49,219 bases of DNA, from contig CDMY01000536.1 in NCBI GenBank assembly GCA_001179505.1, forward strand, positions 6,932 through 56,150, read 5' to 3'. The position numbers and the translations under genes are program-made. Source of the DNA: Vitrella brassicaformis (Eukaryota > Sar > Vitrellaceae). Positions 21,085 to 33,700 of the stretch are shown in pieces (position 1 is the first letter of the stretch; each line of letters begins with the position of its first letter). The notes beneath the pieces were generated by a model. The model saw only the letters and a program-made list of their open reading frames with translations, made no database searches and was not told the origin of the DNA.

Positions 21085-21774
21085 GTGAGGGGGTCAAAAG
21101 GGCTGGGGAGGGAGGGAGGGAGGGAGGGAGGGAGGGCAGGCACAAGACAGACCCGGGATGCGTGTGTGTGTAAGTGTGACTTGCCATGTAGTATGGACGA
21201 GGTCGTAAGACTGAGATTTGATCTGATTGCATGTCTGAAGCTAGCTGGATAAAGGGTCTCGGCAGACGTGCTGGCTGGACTCACTCACTCACTAATCGCA
21301 CATCACATAACATCAAGGCTTTAAGTATCTGTCTGTCTGTTTAGGTCCTCTCCCATATAAAGCCACAGACACAGCACACGGCCTACCTACCTTCACATAA
21401 GCTTCACAGCCACACATAGATACCGACACGAGGGCACACACCACACCACACATCAGTCAGTCAGACTGCCAGTGACTGAGTGAGTGAGTGAGTGAGTCAG
21501 GGGGCGGGTCAGTCTCTCGCTATACACACACATGCACACTGATTGACACACATACATACATCGTCCGAGCAGCACTGTTGCCCCGAGCAAGGCAAGGCAA
21601 GGCAAGGCATTCACGCAAGGCAAGGCATTCACGCCTTGCCTTGCCTTCGTTCCTTGATGCGTTCGTTCCATCGATGGTCATACTGTACACCGACCGAGAC
21701 GACAGATAGATACAGGCCTGCCTGCCTGCCTGCCTGCCTGCCCGCATAAGACACCCCCACCGCACCACACCCAC
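21085..21774. other. Convergent 3' intergenic region with simple repeats
   Basis: Between the 3' ends of CTNNBL1 and the VPS13-like gene. It contains (GGGA)n at 21103-21136, CTGT and CTCA/GTGA repeats, AAGGC tandem repeats with an inverted copy (21596-21643), and (CCTG)n at 21717-21741. No convincing open frame or RNA gene was seen. Confidence 0.55.
21616..21643. repeat. Inverted repeat with 11-bp stem in AAGGC array
   Basis: CAAGGCAAGGC (21616-21626) and GCCTTGCCTTG (21633-21643) are perfect reverse complements around a 6-nt loop. Upstream AAGGC units (from 21596) give several alternative pairings. It could fold as a hairpin between the two convergent genes. Confidence 0.8.
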
Positions 21775-24700
21775 TCACAGTGCTTGTGGCCGCGACGGGT
21801 CTTGCATCGACCCCTCAGCCGGCGACCCCCCACCATCCTCATCCCTCTCCCGGTCCCCAATGCGCTGCGGCGCTGCTGCTGCTGCATCCGACAACCTGCC
21901 GTCAAGCAGCCCCGAGGCCAGCTCATCCAAACGGAGGGGCGTCGGGGTCAGGTTGCGCTGGTGTGACGGCGTTCCCACGGGACTCGGGGCGGGGGCGACA
22001 GCCGCCAGACGCTGCTGCTGTGAACTCCCTGACACAACTGAGTGTGCCGCAGGTGTGGCCAGGGGATGGTAAGGGACGGGGGGATGATTGGGGGACAGCA
22101 ACAACCCCGGAGCAGCCACGGGGAATGCACTTGGACTGGGCGTCCGCATGCCGCCCAGACGTTGCGGATCGACAATCGAGTCGGCAGGCTCCCGCTCCCG
22201 CTCCCGCCCGACGGAGTGCTGTGAGTGCGACGATACCTGGCGGAAGGGCAATGGGGCTGACGGCAGCCGGTCCACCTGCATAAACATCGAGTCGGTCGAC
22301 CCGCGAGGCCGCCGCGATGACGTTGACGGGCGTGAGGTCATGGGGGAGCCACGGATGCGGTCTTGGCTCGGCCGGGAGCGTCTTCGGAAGGTTTCGGCTG
22401 GCCGCAGTGGGTGACGATACTGCTGCTGGCTTGATGAAGAGGAGCCTGTGGCAGTGCTGCCCTTCCAGCCGAGGACCGACTGGACAGTCCGGTTAGCGGT
22501 GCGCACGGACGCGGTTAAGAGGGAGCCGACGCCAAATGGGTCGACGGCCAGGGCGTCGTTGGGCGCGAGCATGTCCTCCAAGGCCACCAGACCGAGCAGA
22601 CGGCGGAGAGCCTGCATGACAGCCAAGCAGTCGATCGGTTCAGGACAGGAGATGATCTCAGTTTCTTGTCTGGCTCAGCTCAATGACCGACCTGATATCC
22701 GATGCTCTTTATGCGCGAGAGCGGCGTCCCCATGACGTCAATCGAAAACACAAACCGATGCCTGCAGAGACACACACAGACACACACGGACACAGACACA
22801 CTCAGGAGTAGGTGTATGGTGTGGTTTATGGTGGGGGGGATGGTGTGTACTGACCATTGTTTGTATAGTTGGCTGAGGAAGTGTGTCCTGATGAGCCCCC
22901 GGATGTCAGCTGTGGTGAACAGCCGACTGTTGTGCTGGATCGGGTCCCACCGGAAGTCCGCCTCACGAAGCACCAGGAACTGACAATACACACGCACATG
23001 GACACACACGCACACACAGCCAGCCGGCCGTTTTGCAGATGCAGACGAGCCCGCCCCAGCACCCCACCCCACCTGTGTGTTGTGCTCACCTTGATGACTT
23101 TGTAGATTGAGATGTTGATCTGGAGGCTCTGCACCCACACGAAGTCGACATAGATGTACGGCCCGCCGCGCAATGCTCCCTCCGGCGGCGGCTCAACAAT
23201 GGCCACCATGCCCACGTTGGCCGCGCCCCCAGTGGTGCCGTCATCGGGCTGCAGCGCCTCGAGCATCGCGCGGAAGGCCTTGCCGAGGGGCTTGAGCACC
23301 GAGTCGACCAAACCGAAGTCGAGCTGCACTGCCAGTGGGGCGCAGTGGACCGTCAGTTGGTTGATGTGGAGGTGCACCTCCTTCCTTCCCGCCTCCTTGC
23401 CGCCCACTGACAGTTGGTGCAGCCACTCATCCTTCAGCTGGATGTCCAGCCGCAGCAGGAAGGTCGGCAGTGCCACTGACGACGGATACGGATGTGTGTC
23501 AGATGACACGGGCACGTCGGGCGCTTCGGGGGCGTCTTCGGCGAGTGACGGCAGCCCGGGCTGGCGGGGTGGGCGTCGCCACCTGCCGTGGCTGGTGCTG
23601 TGGGGTGGGCTGCTGTGGGGTGGGATGCCGAAGGAAGGGCTGGACGGTGCCTCCGCCCCCTCGCCACCTCGTGCTGCGCGTGGTCGCAGGATGTGGGGCA
23701 TGGGGGTGACGGCCGAAAGGTTGAAGAGGTCGATCGACCCCACAGACACCGTCAGCCGCTGCAACTGCACTCGCTGCGCGTCGCCCGTCACTTTCTTGGT
23801 GGACACTGCCACGTTCCTCAGGAGCAGCTCCAGAGGCACCAGCAGCGCCCTCCCGCGGCTCGTGTAGCCGATGCCACCTCGGGGATGTGTCGTGGGGCCA
23901 CCGCGTGTACAGGGCAGGGACTTGTCGATGGCGACCACCACCTCACGAATGGTCAGGCTCAGTGTCATCGGCAGCTGGCGGCCTCCACTGGCATGTGCGG
24001 ACATGGCTGCATGCGGCCCGACCGCCGACCCTTGGAGGCTTTTCCTCTCACTCGGCCAGGTCATGCCGCCCATGGCCTCGGAGGGAGGGAGGGGCGACTC
24101 GACGGCAGCAGCAGCACCTGCAGCACCAGCAGCCATTGTGGACTCCGACACCATCTCGCCCTCAATGGACACCATCGTGGTGGGCCCATGGCGGCGCACG
24201 CTCACGGCAGCCAAATACCGACAGTGCCGGGCCTGCAGCCCGTCTCTCCTGAACTGCATCAGCAGCGTCTCGACGGCGTGATGCAGCTGGCCCTCACACC
24301 CACACAGCGCCGCACTCACGATGCTCCCCCCCGCCGTGCGCGCAAGGGTGCGGGCGTGAACACTCTCGATTGGGCTGGGGGCCATCGGTGGCAGAACTCG
24401 CCGCTGCTGCTGTGGCGGCACAGCAGCAGGGGTGTCGCAGGGAGGCGGTGCATCGGGCTGGGGCGGCTCACGCGATGGCGTTGGTGGGTGCGGGGCCTCA
24501 GCTGCCTCCGTGCGTCGGCTGCCATCCGGGGTGGGGGATGGTTGGAATCGCCAGACGGAGAAGGAGATGTGATCGGTGCCAGGCTTGTCCAGGTCAACGG
24601 TGAGTGCCACCTCGGGCAGCCCTCTCTCGCCGGCCTCGCCTTGCGACGTGTCGAAGTGGAGCGGCCGTATGGCTATGCCGATGTGCCGCTGGCCCCAGGG

Positions 24701-27700
24701 GTCATCCAAACCGAACGCCGTCTCGACGTCGGGCGGGATGCACAAAGGGTGCCGCGAGCCGCGCTGGATGACGTACACTCGAAGGGGCAGCTGGTGACGG
24801 AACAGCAGCAGGGGAGCCGGGCCGTCGTGGGTCGGCGGTCTTGGGACAAAGCCAGGTCGCTGGAAGGGCGTGTCCACAATGATAAAGGTGATCCCGGCGT
24901 GTTCGAGGATCTGCAGGTGGACCAGGTCGGTCCGCACGGCGTCTGGATCAAGCAGCCGTGAGCCCGCACTCGCACTCCTGGCCCCCTTGCCACTCGTCTG
25001 CATGATGGAGTGCAAGTTGAGGTAGGCCGACTGCGGGCGGTTGCAATCGATGGCCGGCGACCACACGGCGTTGTAAGTCGACCACGTGGGGGCGTCCTGA
25101 TGGGCTGCCCTGGCGCGGGAACGCCGGCCCTCTCTCGCCCTGCCGCCATCTCCTGCATCGTGTCCACCCAGTGACGCGTCGCCATAGTGTCGTCGGATGA
25201 GAAGGCACTTGTGCTTGTTGGCGTCCCGCCACGATAAGGCGAACAGCTGGCCCGAGGCGAGGGTCGCCCTGGCCCGCCCGGCAGTTGGGGGGTCTGGTTG
25301 GTGTGACCTGGGAGGGCTGAGGCTGAGGGAGCCCTCACTCTGCCCGATGGCCTGCTGCTGCTGGAACTCCAGCAGGAAGGGACAACGGTTCAGCAGCACG
25401 TGCTTGGGCTTGAAGCTTATCACTATCGCCTGAGGGAGGGAAGGGAATGAACGAACCAGCCAGCACTGACTCATGCCATGCTGTAGATGGGAGCGTGTGT
25501 ATGTCTTGGCTCACTCACCTCATCGAACTCTGGCCCCTTCATCTCACAGTCGAATGAGACCTCCTTGCCCCCAGCCAGCGTGATGTCGTACGGCCCGCTC
25601 TCCGAAAAAGACGCCCCCAGCTTCCGCACAGCGCCTTTCTTGTGAGTCAGGACGATCGACTGCAGCCTCGACGACCGCAATCCATCACCCCTCAGTGCGA
25701 ACGACATGTGCCGGCTCGACAGCAGTGCGGGCTGACACGCCGCAATCTCACAGCCGCTCTCCACTGGCTGCTGCAAGTCCTCCTGTAGCTCGGCAGCTGC
25801 GTCCGTGAGGAAGGTCAGGAGAGATGGGGGTGCGGGGGGTTTGCCGTCCTTGTCGCCTCGCGGGCTGGCCCATGACTTGCCGTTGAGCCCCCACAGCCCC
25901 CCTCTCTGCTTAGACGTCGGGGCGCCCGGGGCGTCTCTGTCCCTCAGCTGTCGGGCGAAGGAGGGGCATGGCGGCAGGTTGACGGCCGCCCCGAATCCAT
26001 CGGTGGCCGTGGGGCTGAAGGCCGGGAGGTACTCGAGGTGCAGCGGGGTGTAGTTGAGGAGCCAGAAATGGCAGCTGGTTCGGATGCACAGCACGTCGCC
26101 GTCGAAACTCACCTTGACCTGCACATCGATTGTCCCGCCGTCGGTCACGCCGCACCCCACCATGTGCGTCACGTGATACAGGAGGCCACCGTGCCGCCGA
26201 CCCCGACCCCGGCCCCGACCGCTGCTGCCCGCAGACGAGTCCATCAAACTCTGGCTGCTCCGGCTGTCCACATCGCCAGCTGGGGCCGAGTCGGCCGTGA
26301 ACGTGCTGCCGACGCTCTGGTGCAGCCCCTGCTGCTGGAAGTTCGCGTCAGATGCCGCGCTCTGCTTGCCGTGTGGCGACTCCTGCGGAGCCGACACAGA
26401 CCGGAGAGACGATTGGGGCAGCAGGTCCGTTGCGATGGGCATGGGATGGGGGCGTGTGGGGGCCATCTCAGGCCACATGTCCACTGAAGCATCGTCCCGT
26501 CGTGACGTCGGCGACCTGATCGGCAGGATCGCGCCAGAGGGTTGGCCGGCCATGGTGCTAACGCCACCCAGGTGAACCGGTGACGGCAATGGCGACGTGA
26601 CCTTGACGCGCGGCCGCGCCCCCTCCTGCTGCGCCATGGGTGTCTGCGTCACCCGATGTGGTCTGCGGGGTGGGGAGGGTGGCGGCTGGCCAGTGAGGGC
26701 AGGGAGTGCAATCTCGAGTGGGTCGCTCCAGTCGCCTCCCGGGAAGCGGAGGCTGAGCAGGAGGGGCTTGTTCCAGTCGAACAGCGTCAGGCCCTCGTCA
26801 TGGCCCGGCGGGAGGCAGCGCGTGATGTCCCTGTGTGGGATCTCTTGAGACACAGACCACCAAAGCGACCTGTGAAATGAATGACGACCAAAGCCACACA
26901 TGCACATGAGGAGGGAGGGAGGGAGATTGCTGAATATTCTTGCGTCGCTAGACCCTGACCTGGGGAGGCAGTTCCTGAGCCGGACTGGCTCAAAGAAGGT
27001 GAGCAGTAGGGCCGTGTCGTGGTCGACGCTCTCCGTCTTGAGGCCGCAGACGAAGGTGCGCTGTGCGGAGACGACTGCCGTGAGGATGGAGCAGCGGCTG
27101 ATGGCGGCCTCCTGTGCAGCGGCATTGGTGGTCTTGAAGTTGCATGAGGCCGTCCAGACGGGGCCTGTCTCGGACCGCAGCTTGACAATGAGGCTGACGC
27201 AGTACGCACACACGCTCAGGGGGACGGGCTTCAGCTGCTGCGGCAGCAGCTCGCACTGCCAGTCCTGCAGGCACACAAGAAGGCAAGGCTTGAGTGGATC
27301 AATGCGCACCACTGTGTTCTCTGTCTGGTGATGTCTCGGCTCACCGCACTAGCGTTCGATTCGGCAAGGAAGAGTATTTCGATGGGGTATGTCAGGTTGC
27401 TCTGCACCCGCACCGGGCTGCCCAGCTGCAGCACCCGCCGGCCCATCAAGGCTGTCTCGAGAATCGTCAGCTGCCCGAACCGCCCACTCTGCGACGCCCG
27501 CGTGTTGCTACCCGTGTCATACACGGGGGCGAAGTCCCTCAAAACCTGAAAAAGTTCAAGAGATTCGCGACGCGAAACAGTGGAGAACACATGGGTGTGT
27601 GTATGGGGCGGGGCACTGACTGACCTGCAGAGGAAGAACCCGATTCGCCATGGGGAAGTCGGGTACGTCGAGGTGCAGCGACGAGGCCTTGTGGAAGTCG

Positions 27701-30700
27701 AAGAGCAGGGCCTCCTCGCCAGGGTACAGCTCACCACACCGCGGGGGGCCGTCCGGTTCGCCCCCGGGCAGCTCGTCGCGGTACCGCAGCAGATGGCACG
27801 TGCTATTCTTCAACCAGTACGTGTCCTGAGCAGACAGACCAGAAGACCAACCAGCATAAATCAGATGCACCTTCCCCCCTCCCTCCCTCCCCCCTCTCTG
27901 GCTGGCTGGCGGGCGTACCTCCCGTTCGTTTCTGGAAAGGAATCGCGGTATCTGCCTCAGGTCGTGGTAGCACGGCTCGTCCTGCCGGATGCGACGAGGC
28001 GTCTCGATCCGCTGATACTCCAACCCTGGCCACACGGGGGCCTCCCTCGCACCAGTGGCGCTGCTGCTGCCTGCCATCACGTTGGTCGACGGCAGGGATG
28101 TGACCCGCATGAGGGACTTGGTGAGCAGGCCACGGAGGACCAGCGGGGGGGTCGTGGCGCGCTCGGGAGTGGCGATATGGTGGTGATCCGCATAGCCACG
28201 CGGCCCACCCGGTTGTAGCCGCCTCAGTGACACGGCGAGGGAGTCCTCTTCGACGGCGGTTCCTCCGCTCTCGTACCGACTTTGTGTGCTGATGGCCATT
28301 GCTTTGGCGAAGTGGCGGCTCTCCTTGGCGGCATACCACAGGCCCGGCAGGACTTCCGGCACGACGCAGAGACGCACACCCTCGGGCAGATCGACAGACA
28401 GACTAGGATGGCGCAGGTCTTCTGCTTGTGGCTGGGCCGGTGGAGCGGTGCGGCGGCCGCGGCCCGTCTGGGGTGGTGTGGAGGGAGCCTTGAGGGGCAC
28501 CACGGTGGCGGTGTGGAGTGGGAATGGCGCCACCACTTGCAGCAGGCTGGCAGAGGTGAGCACCATGGGGACATCGCGGGACGGGGGAGGCCGCTGACAC
28601 ACGTACACGGACACCTGAACGTTCAACACACATTACATACATTGGCAGGTGACATGACGTCGTCACTGCATGGCATGGCATGGCTGCATGCGATCCGTGG
28701 TGGTCACACACAATTGTACACACCTGCTCGATGTCTGCGTCCAGCCGGAGGCCCGGGTCGTCGGCCACGAAGGACGTCGTGTGTGTCGCCTTGGCGAAGC
28801 ACGTGCTGGCCGACAGCTGCACCAAAGGCGTCAAGTAGGGGTGAGCCGCGAACACGTAGCTGAAACTCTCGACGCTCCACTGCACCTTGATGACCAGGTG
28901 CGGCACCCGCCGCCTCGCCTTCCTGTTTGGCCTCCCCAGTCCGCCCCGCGACATACCGATGCCCAGCTTGGAATGGGCACCCACATGGTTCCACGCTCGC
29001 CGATGCGGTGGCTGGCGGCCCGACAACTGAACCCTCTCCCCGGACGAGGCAAAGCCGGCGGAGGGACGCAAGTCGGCCACCACTTCGGGATCGAGCAGGT
29101 GGTCCTCTGCGTAGGTTGCGGCCGACATCTCGCTCTCGCTGTAGGCGTCGTCCGACTCGTCAGTGTGGTCGGAATCCGTCACGGTGCCCACCGTGGCCGC
29201 ACACGGCTCCGCCTCCCTTGTCGGCTGGCCGGGCGGCTCGCTGGTTGAGCCCCCTCGCGCAGTGAATCGTCTGACGGATGCCTCCATGTCTTGGACCACT
29301 TTGATGATCGGCACTAGGTCGGCGGCGGTCATGAGGAAGCGCAGGGGCGTGATGAAGCCCTGTGTCTTGAGCTGGATGACCTGCCGCCCCTTGAAGTGCT
29401 TGAGCCTGCTCTCGGCCGACACAGTGGCGTCCCAGGGGCTCTCCACCAGCGGCCGCATTGAGAAGTCACACAGAGGGAGACTGACGCACTCCACAGCGTG
29501 GCCCACGGCATCACCAACGTCAGCGTCGTCTTCATGGCCGCCGGGAGTGATGGACAGCAGCGAGTCCTGACACTCCTTGGTCAGCGCCCGCCCCTCACAC
29601 ACATCCCTGGACGTCGACGCGAGCAGGCACTGGGCGAACCGCGGAAAGCAGAACACCGGCACTGCGGGTAAGCCGCCACCGTCAGGGGGTCTCGCCGTGA
29701 GACCACCGACATATGGCTGGCAGGCCGAGAGATCCATCCGTATCTTAGGGAGGTACTCGCACAGGAACCTGCGCATCTCCAGCTCCGCCTGTTGCCGTTT
29801 CTCGCTCCGTCCAGCCGCCTTCTTCGCCCCCGTGTGGTCGTCGCCCAGCCAGCTCAGCGCCCCGCTCCTCGTGCCGTCCTCGCCATGCATCTTGACGCTG
29901 AAGTCCTGACACCGAAACATCACCGCCTCGACCAGCACCTCCTGCACGACGTCACTCGCCGACCGGCGGAGGGTCTGTTTCCTCGGGCCCGAGGCACCCC
30001 ACAGGACCAGGCTGCCGATGTCGAGCACGGCGGACACCACGGGGGGCCGCTTCTTCCCCTGTCCATCTGGGGGCTGCGACTGGCTCCACGCCCTGGGCGA
30101 GTCGGATCGGTCCAGGGACAGCGTCACATCCAAGGGGCTGACGCGCCGCTCCTGGGCCTTCTTGGGAAGGGCCGCCTGAGAGCCCACTCGCTCGGCGTAC
30201 TTCTGTGCGTCGTCGCCCATCTCCATCTCGACCGTGACGAATGAGGGCGTGCGGTGCAGCGTGGACGCCCCGTCATACACCGATGCGCTGTCCCTCGACA
30301 TTCGGACGTCCGTCGTCGACTGCCGTGGCCTTGCGGCCTGGTGTTCCTGGTCTCCGGTGACAGTGTCTTGGTGGTGGGGTCGGTCTGACGAGTATCTCCT
30401 CTTCGTGGCGGTGGCTGCGTCGTGCAACGACGCGAAGACGGCCTGGAAGTCGCTGACGAGCAGCATGACCGGATGCATGTCTACGGGCAGGAGTGAGAGC
30501 TGCAGCTCGGGGCTGTGGCACTCGACGTGCGCCGCCATTCGGCCATGGCGGCCGGGATGGCTGATCTGGATCGAGAGGGACGTCCCGTCATGCCGCTGCT
30601 GAAGCCCGGGCTGAACCACTGCGGCAGCATCGGATATCGCTCCCACGCCGGTCACAGGAGGGGCCTCCCATTGAGACCTTTCCACGTTCAGCAGCGGCAT

Positions 30701-33700
30701 CAACAGCCGGGCCTCTTCCCTCTCGTCGAGCCGCCTCGCTCCCACTGACAGGAGCTGGAATGCCGGCACAGCGTCCTTCTGCCCCACGGCCTTGTTCGAG
30801 GAGGCCATGACGAATGTGTCCCCTCCCTCCACGTAGGCGTCGACCATCCCCTCCGTCGGCCGCGCCTTGACCATCATCTGCAGCCGCTCCGCTGTTGTGG
30901 TCACCACTGCAGACACCGGGCACTGCAATGACGCACCAGCGGGCATACCGAAAGACCCGTGCGGCGGGGACCCTCCGTGTCGACACCTGTCGATCCAGTC
31001 GTCACCGTGGATTTGCAGCACCGGCCGGTAGAGGGTCAGCTCCATGTCGAACAAGGCCGGGGCCTGCAGCGCTGTGAGGGCGAAGAGGTCCATCGAGGCG
31101 GCCGCCGCGTCCAGTGTCGAGGCAGACGACTCACCCGGTTGGCCGCCGGCCCTAAGGGCCTCGAAGAAGAGCAGCGACGTCTCGGCCATGAAGCCACCGA
31201 GGGAGCCGATCTCTTGTGCGGCGCGAGGCATCACGGATAGAAGTATCAGACCGGCAGATGCGTCGATGGGGGAGCATTGTGGAAGCCTCCCGAGGGTCGC
31301 TTTGACGAGTGTGGGTCGCCTTCTCACGCTCTGGGGTGTCACCTCGACGCTCATGCCCGATGTGCTCCAGCAGCTGACTGCATCGTCGGGAACGGAAGCG
31401 GGCGCCGCCTCGCCAGTGGTAAGATCGAGCGACAGAAGACCGGAGTCGAAGCTCACGCTGTCGCCCTCGCAGGACAGCTGACACCGGGAGAGCTTCAGCA
31501 CCATGCCTTTCCTCACCGCCCTGCCGTTGTGTGTGGCGGTCGGATCGGTGCACGACATCCCAAGCGAGCAGTTCTCGATCGTCAGGGACACATCGGGGGG
31601 CTCCGTGGCCTGATGCGACGGCATCGCACTGCTGGCATCTCCGCTCTCATCCACGAGCTGCGCTGACGGTGAGGGTGCGCGGCCGCCCTTGACACGGGCG
31701 GATGCGTCGATAGGCGTCGCAGCAGTCTGCTGGCCTCTGTCGGCTTTGCTCTTGGCAATCATCTTCTCAATGGGGGCCACTCCACACTGGCGGGCGGCGC
31801 GCAACATCCACCAGCCTGCATTCATGGCATGGCCCACAGTGGTGTGTGGTGGGTGCGACAAAGGAGGGAGGCTTGGCTTGCGTCGGACCGGACACACCCA
31901 CCTGTTTTGAGGAAGAAGCCCCATGGGACATCGATTGCCCCGCCCTTGAATGCCACTTTCACCTCCTTGACCAGCGGCCTCGACCCACGAGCGCTGACAG
32001 AGGAATGAAGCAAGATGCCCACTCAATCTTTCCATCGCGTCGTCCCATCCATCCATCAGCTCACCTCATCTGCGTGACAGCAGAGATGCAGACAGGAAAT
32101 CTCTCGGCAGGGGGCGGGATGAATCGCACCACCGTGGCACGGACAGACGAGCCGTCATCACCAGCACTCTCCAATACGGCCTCCTCAATGCCAAGCTCCA
32201 ACGCATAAGAGGTCGGACGGGCGGTGCCGCCAGGGCTCGCTGCCTCTGGGCGGATCGACAGCTGCACATTGTCGAACGTCGTTGTGCACAGGACGGCCTC
32301 AGGTGAGTCACTCTCCTCGCCCTGGTCGGTGTCAACTGCCGGCCAATCGTCCCTCACTCCTCCCCTACACTCGTCCGGTGCCGTCCGCGGTTTGACTATG
32401 GGCGGCTGCCGAGATGACACCACCCTTGTCTCAAGACGATGCAGCACCATCTCTGCCAACTCCAGCCTAGTGCCATCTCGATCGCTTGCACCCACAGCTC
32501 GCGACTCCCTCCGCTGCTGCGGAAGTGCAATCGTATCCACCCAGGAGGCGAGCCAGCGCAGAGTCCTTATCGACGCATCATGGACCTCCAGCACAGCCCC
32601 GCCCAGCCGCACTGCCACACGGACAAGATGTACCATCGTGACGGGGGGCAGACGCTCCTCGTCTCCACGCCTGCTCCCGCCCGTCGAAAAGGGGGAGACC
32701 ACCAGGGCAGATGGGGACCTCCTGGCCACCATCGATGGGGGGCTCTCGACGGCTGCCGAAGCGGGCAGCGCCCAGTTGGGGCTGTGGCTGTCCTGTGCTG
32801 CCTCGGAGGTCACGGGCGAGAAGCAGCAGGCGATGTGGAGAGAGAGCCGGTCAGCCCTGTCGGCTGCAGGCTTCGGGTCTTGCAACCACGGGGGCGCGGC
32901 CGCCTTGTTGGCGAGCCACCTGGACTGGACCAGCACCCGCACCACCGGCATGAAACTGGAGAAGACCGCATCGTCGGATTCGGGAGACACCAGCAGGCCA
33001 TTACCGACGGCATCCACCGATCTGAGAGACACCGAGACGCTTTCGGGGATGCTGCGGGTCTTCTGCGTGACGGGCACCGGCGGCCCCCTGCCGAAGCTGG
33101 AGAAGAGCGGCATCACTAGACCGCCCTGGTCGCGGCAATCGCCCGCATCAGACTCCCGCGTCGCAGGCCGTCGGTCGCGCACCACGATCCGCTGGCGAGC
33201 AGTGGGGGACAACTGGGGGGACCTCGGGAGGCTGCTTGTCACATGGCCGTGCTCGCAGAGAGTAAAAGTGCAGACGTCGACAGCGAAAGATGAGGGCTCA
33301 TCGTGTGTGTGGTGGCCAGATCTGTAGGTGATGGCGATGTCTTCTACAGAGGCTGACAGCTGGAAAGGATCCTCCTCCCCAGCAGCCGTGAGCAGAGCGA
33401 ACACCTGCCGGAGGCGGAATTGCTGCTGCAGCGCCACTTTGAGTGGGAAGCCTCTGGTCACCATGACCATGGCTCTGCTTGCCCTGCTGCCCGGCGTCAT
33501 GACCTTGGTGACGACTGGCTCCACGGCGTCGTAGAAGACGTCCTCCGTCGCCTCAGGACTGGCGTCACCAGCACACTCTCCCGTGTCGGCAGCAGCCGCA
33601 TCATCCGCTTCCACGAAGAAACTGGGGGCCAGTGGCTGGGCAAGGGGCGACTCGCTGTCAGTCGACATGAGCGCCGCCACCTTGTGTGCCACGGCAGAGA

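Noticed and set aside
23588-24961. 457-codon plus-strand open frame inside the VPS13-like gene
   Set aside because: Composition is a mirror of the minus-strand exon and no domain appears; VPS13 frame is continuous across it.
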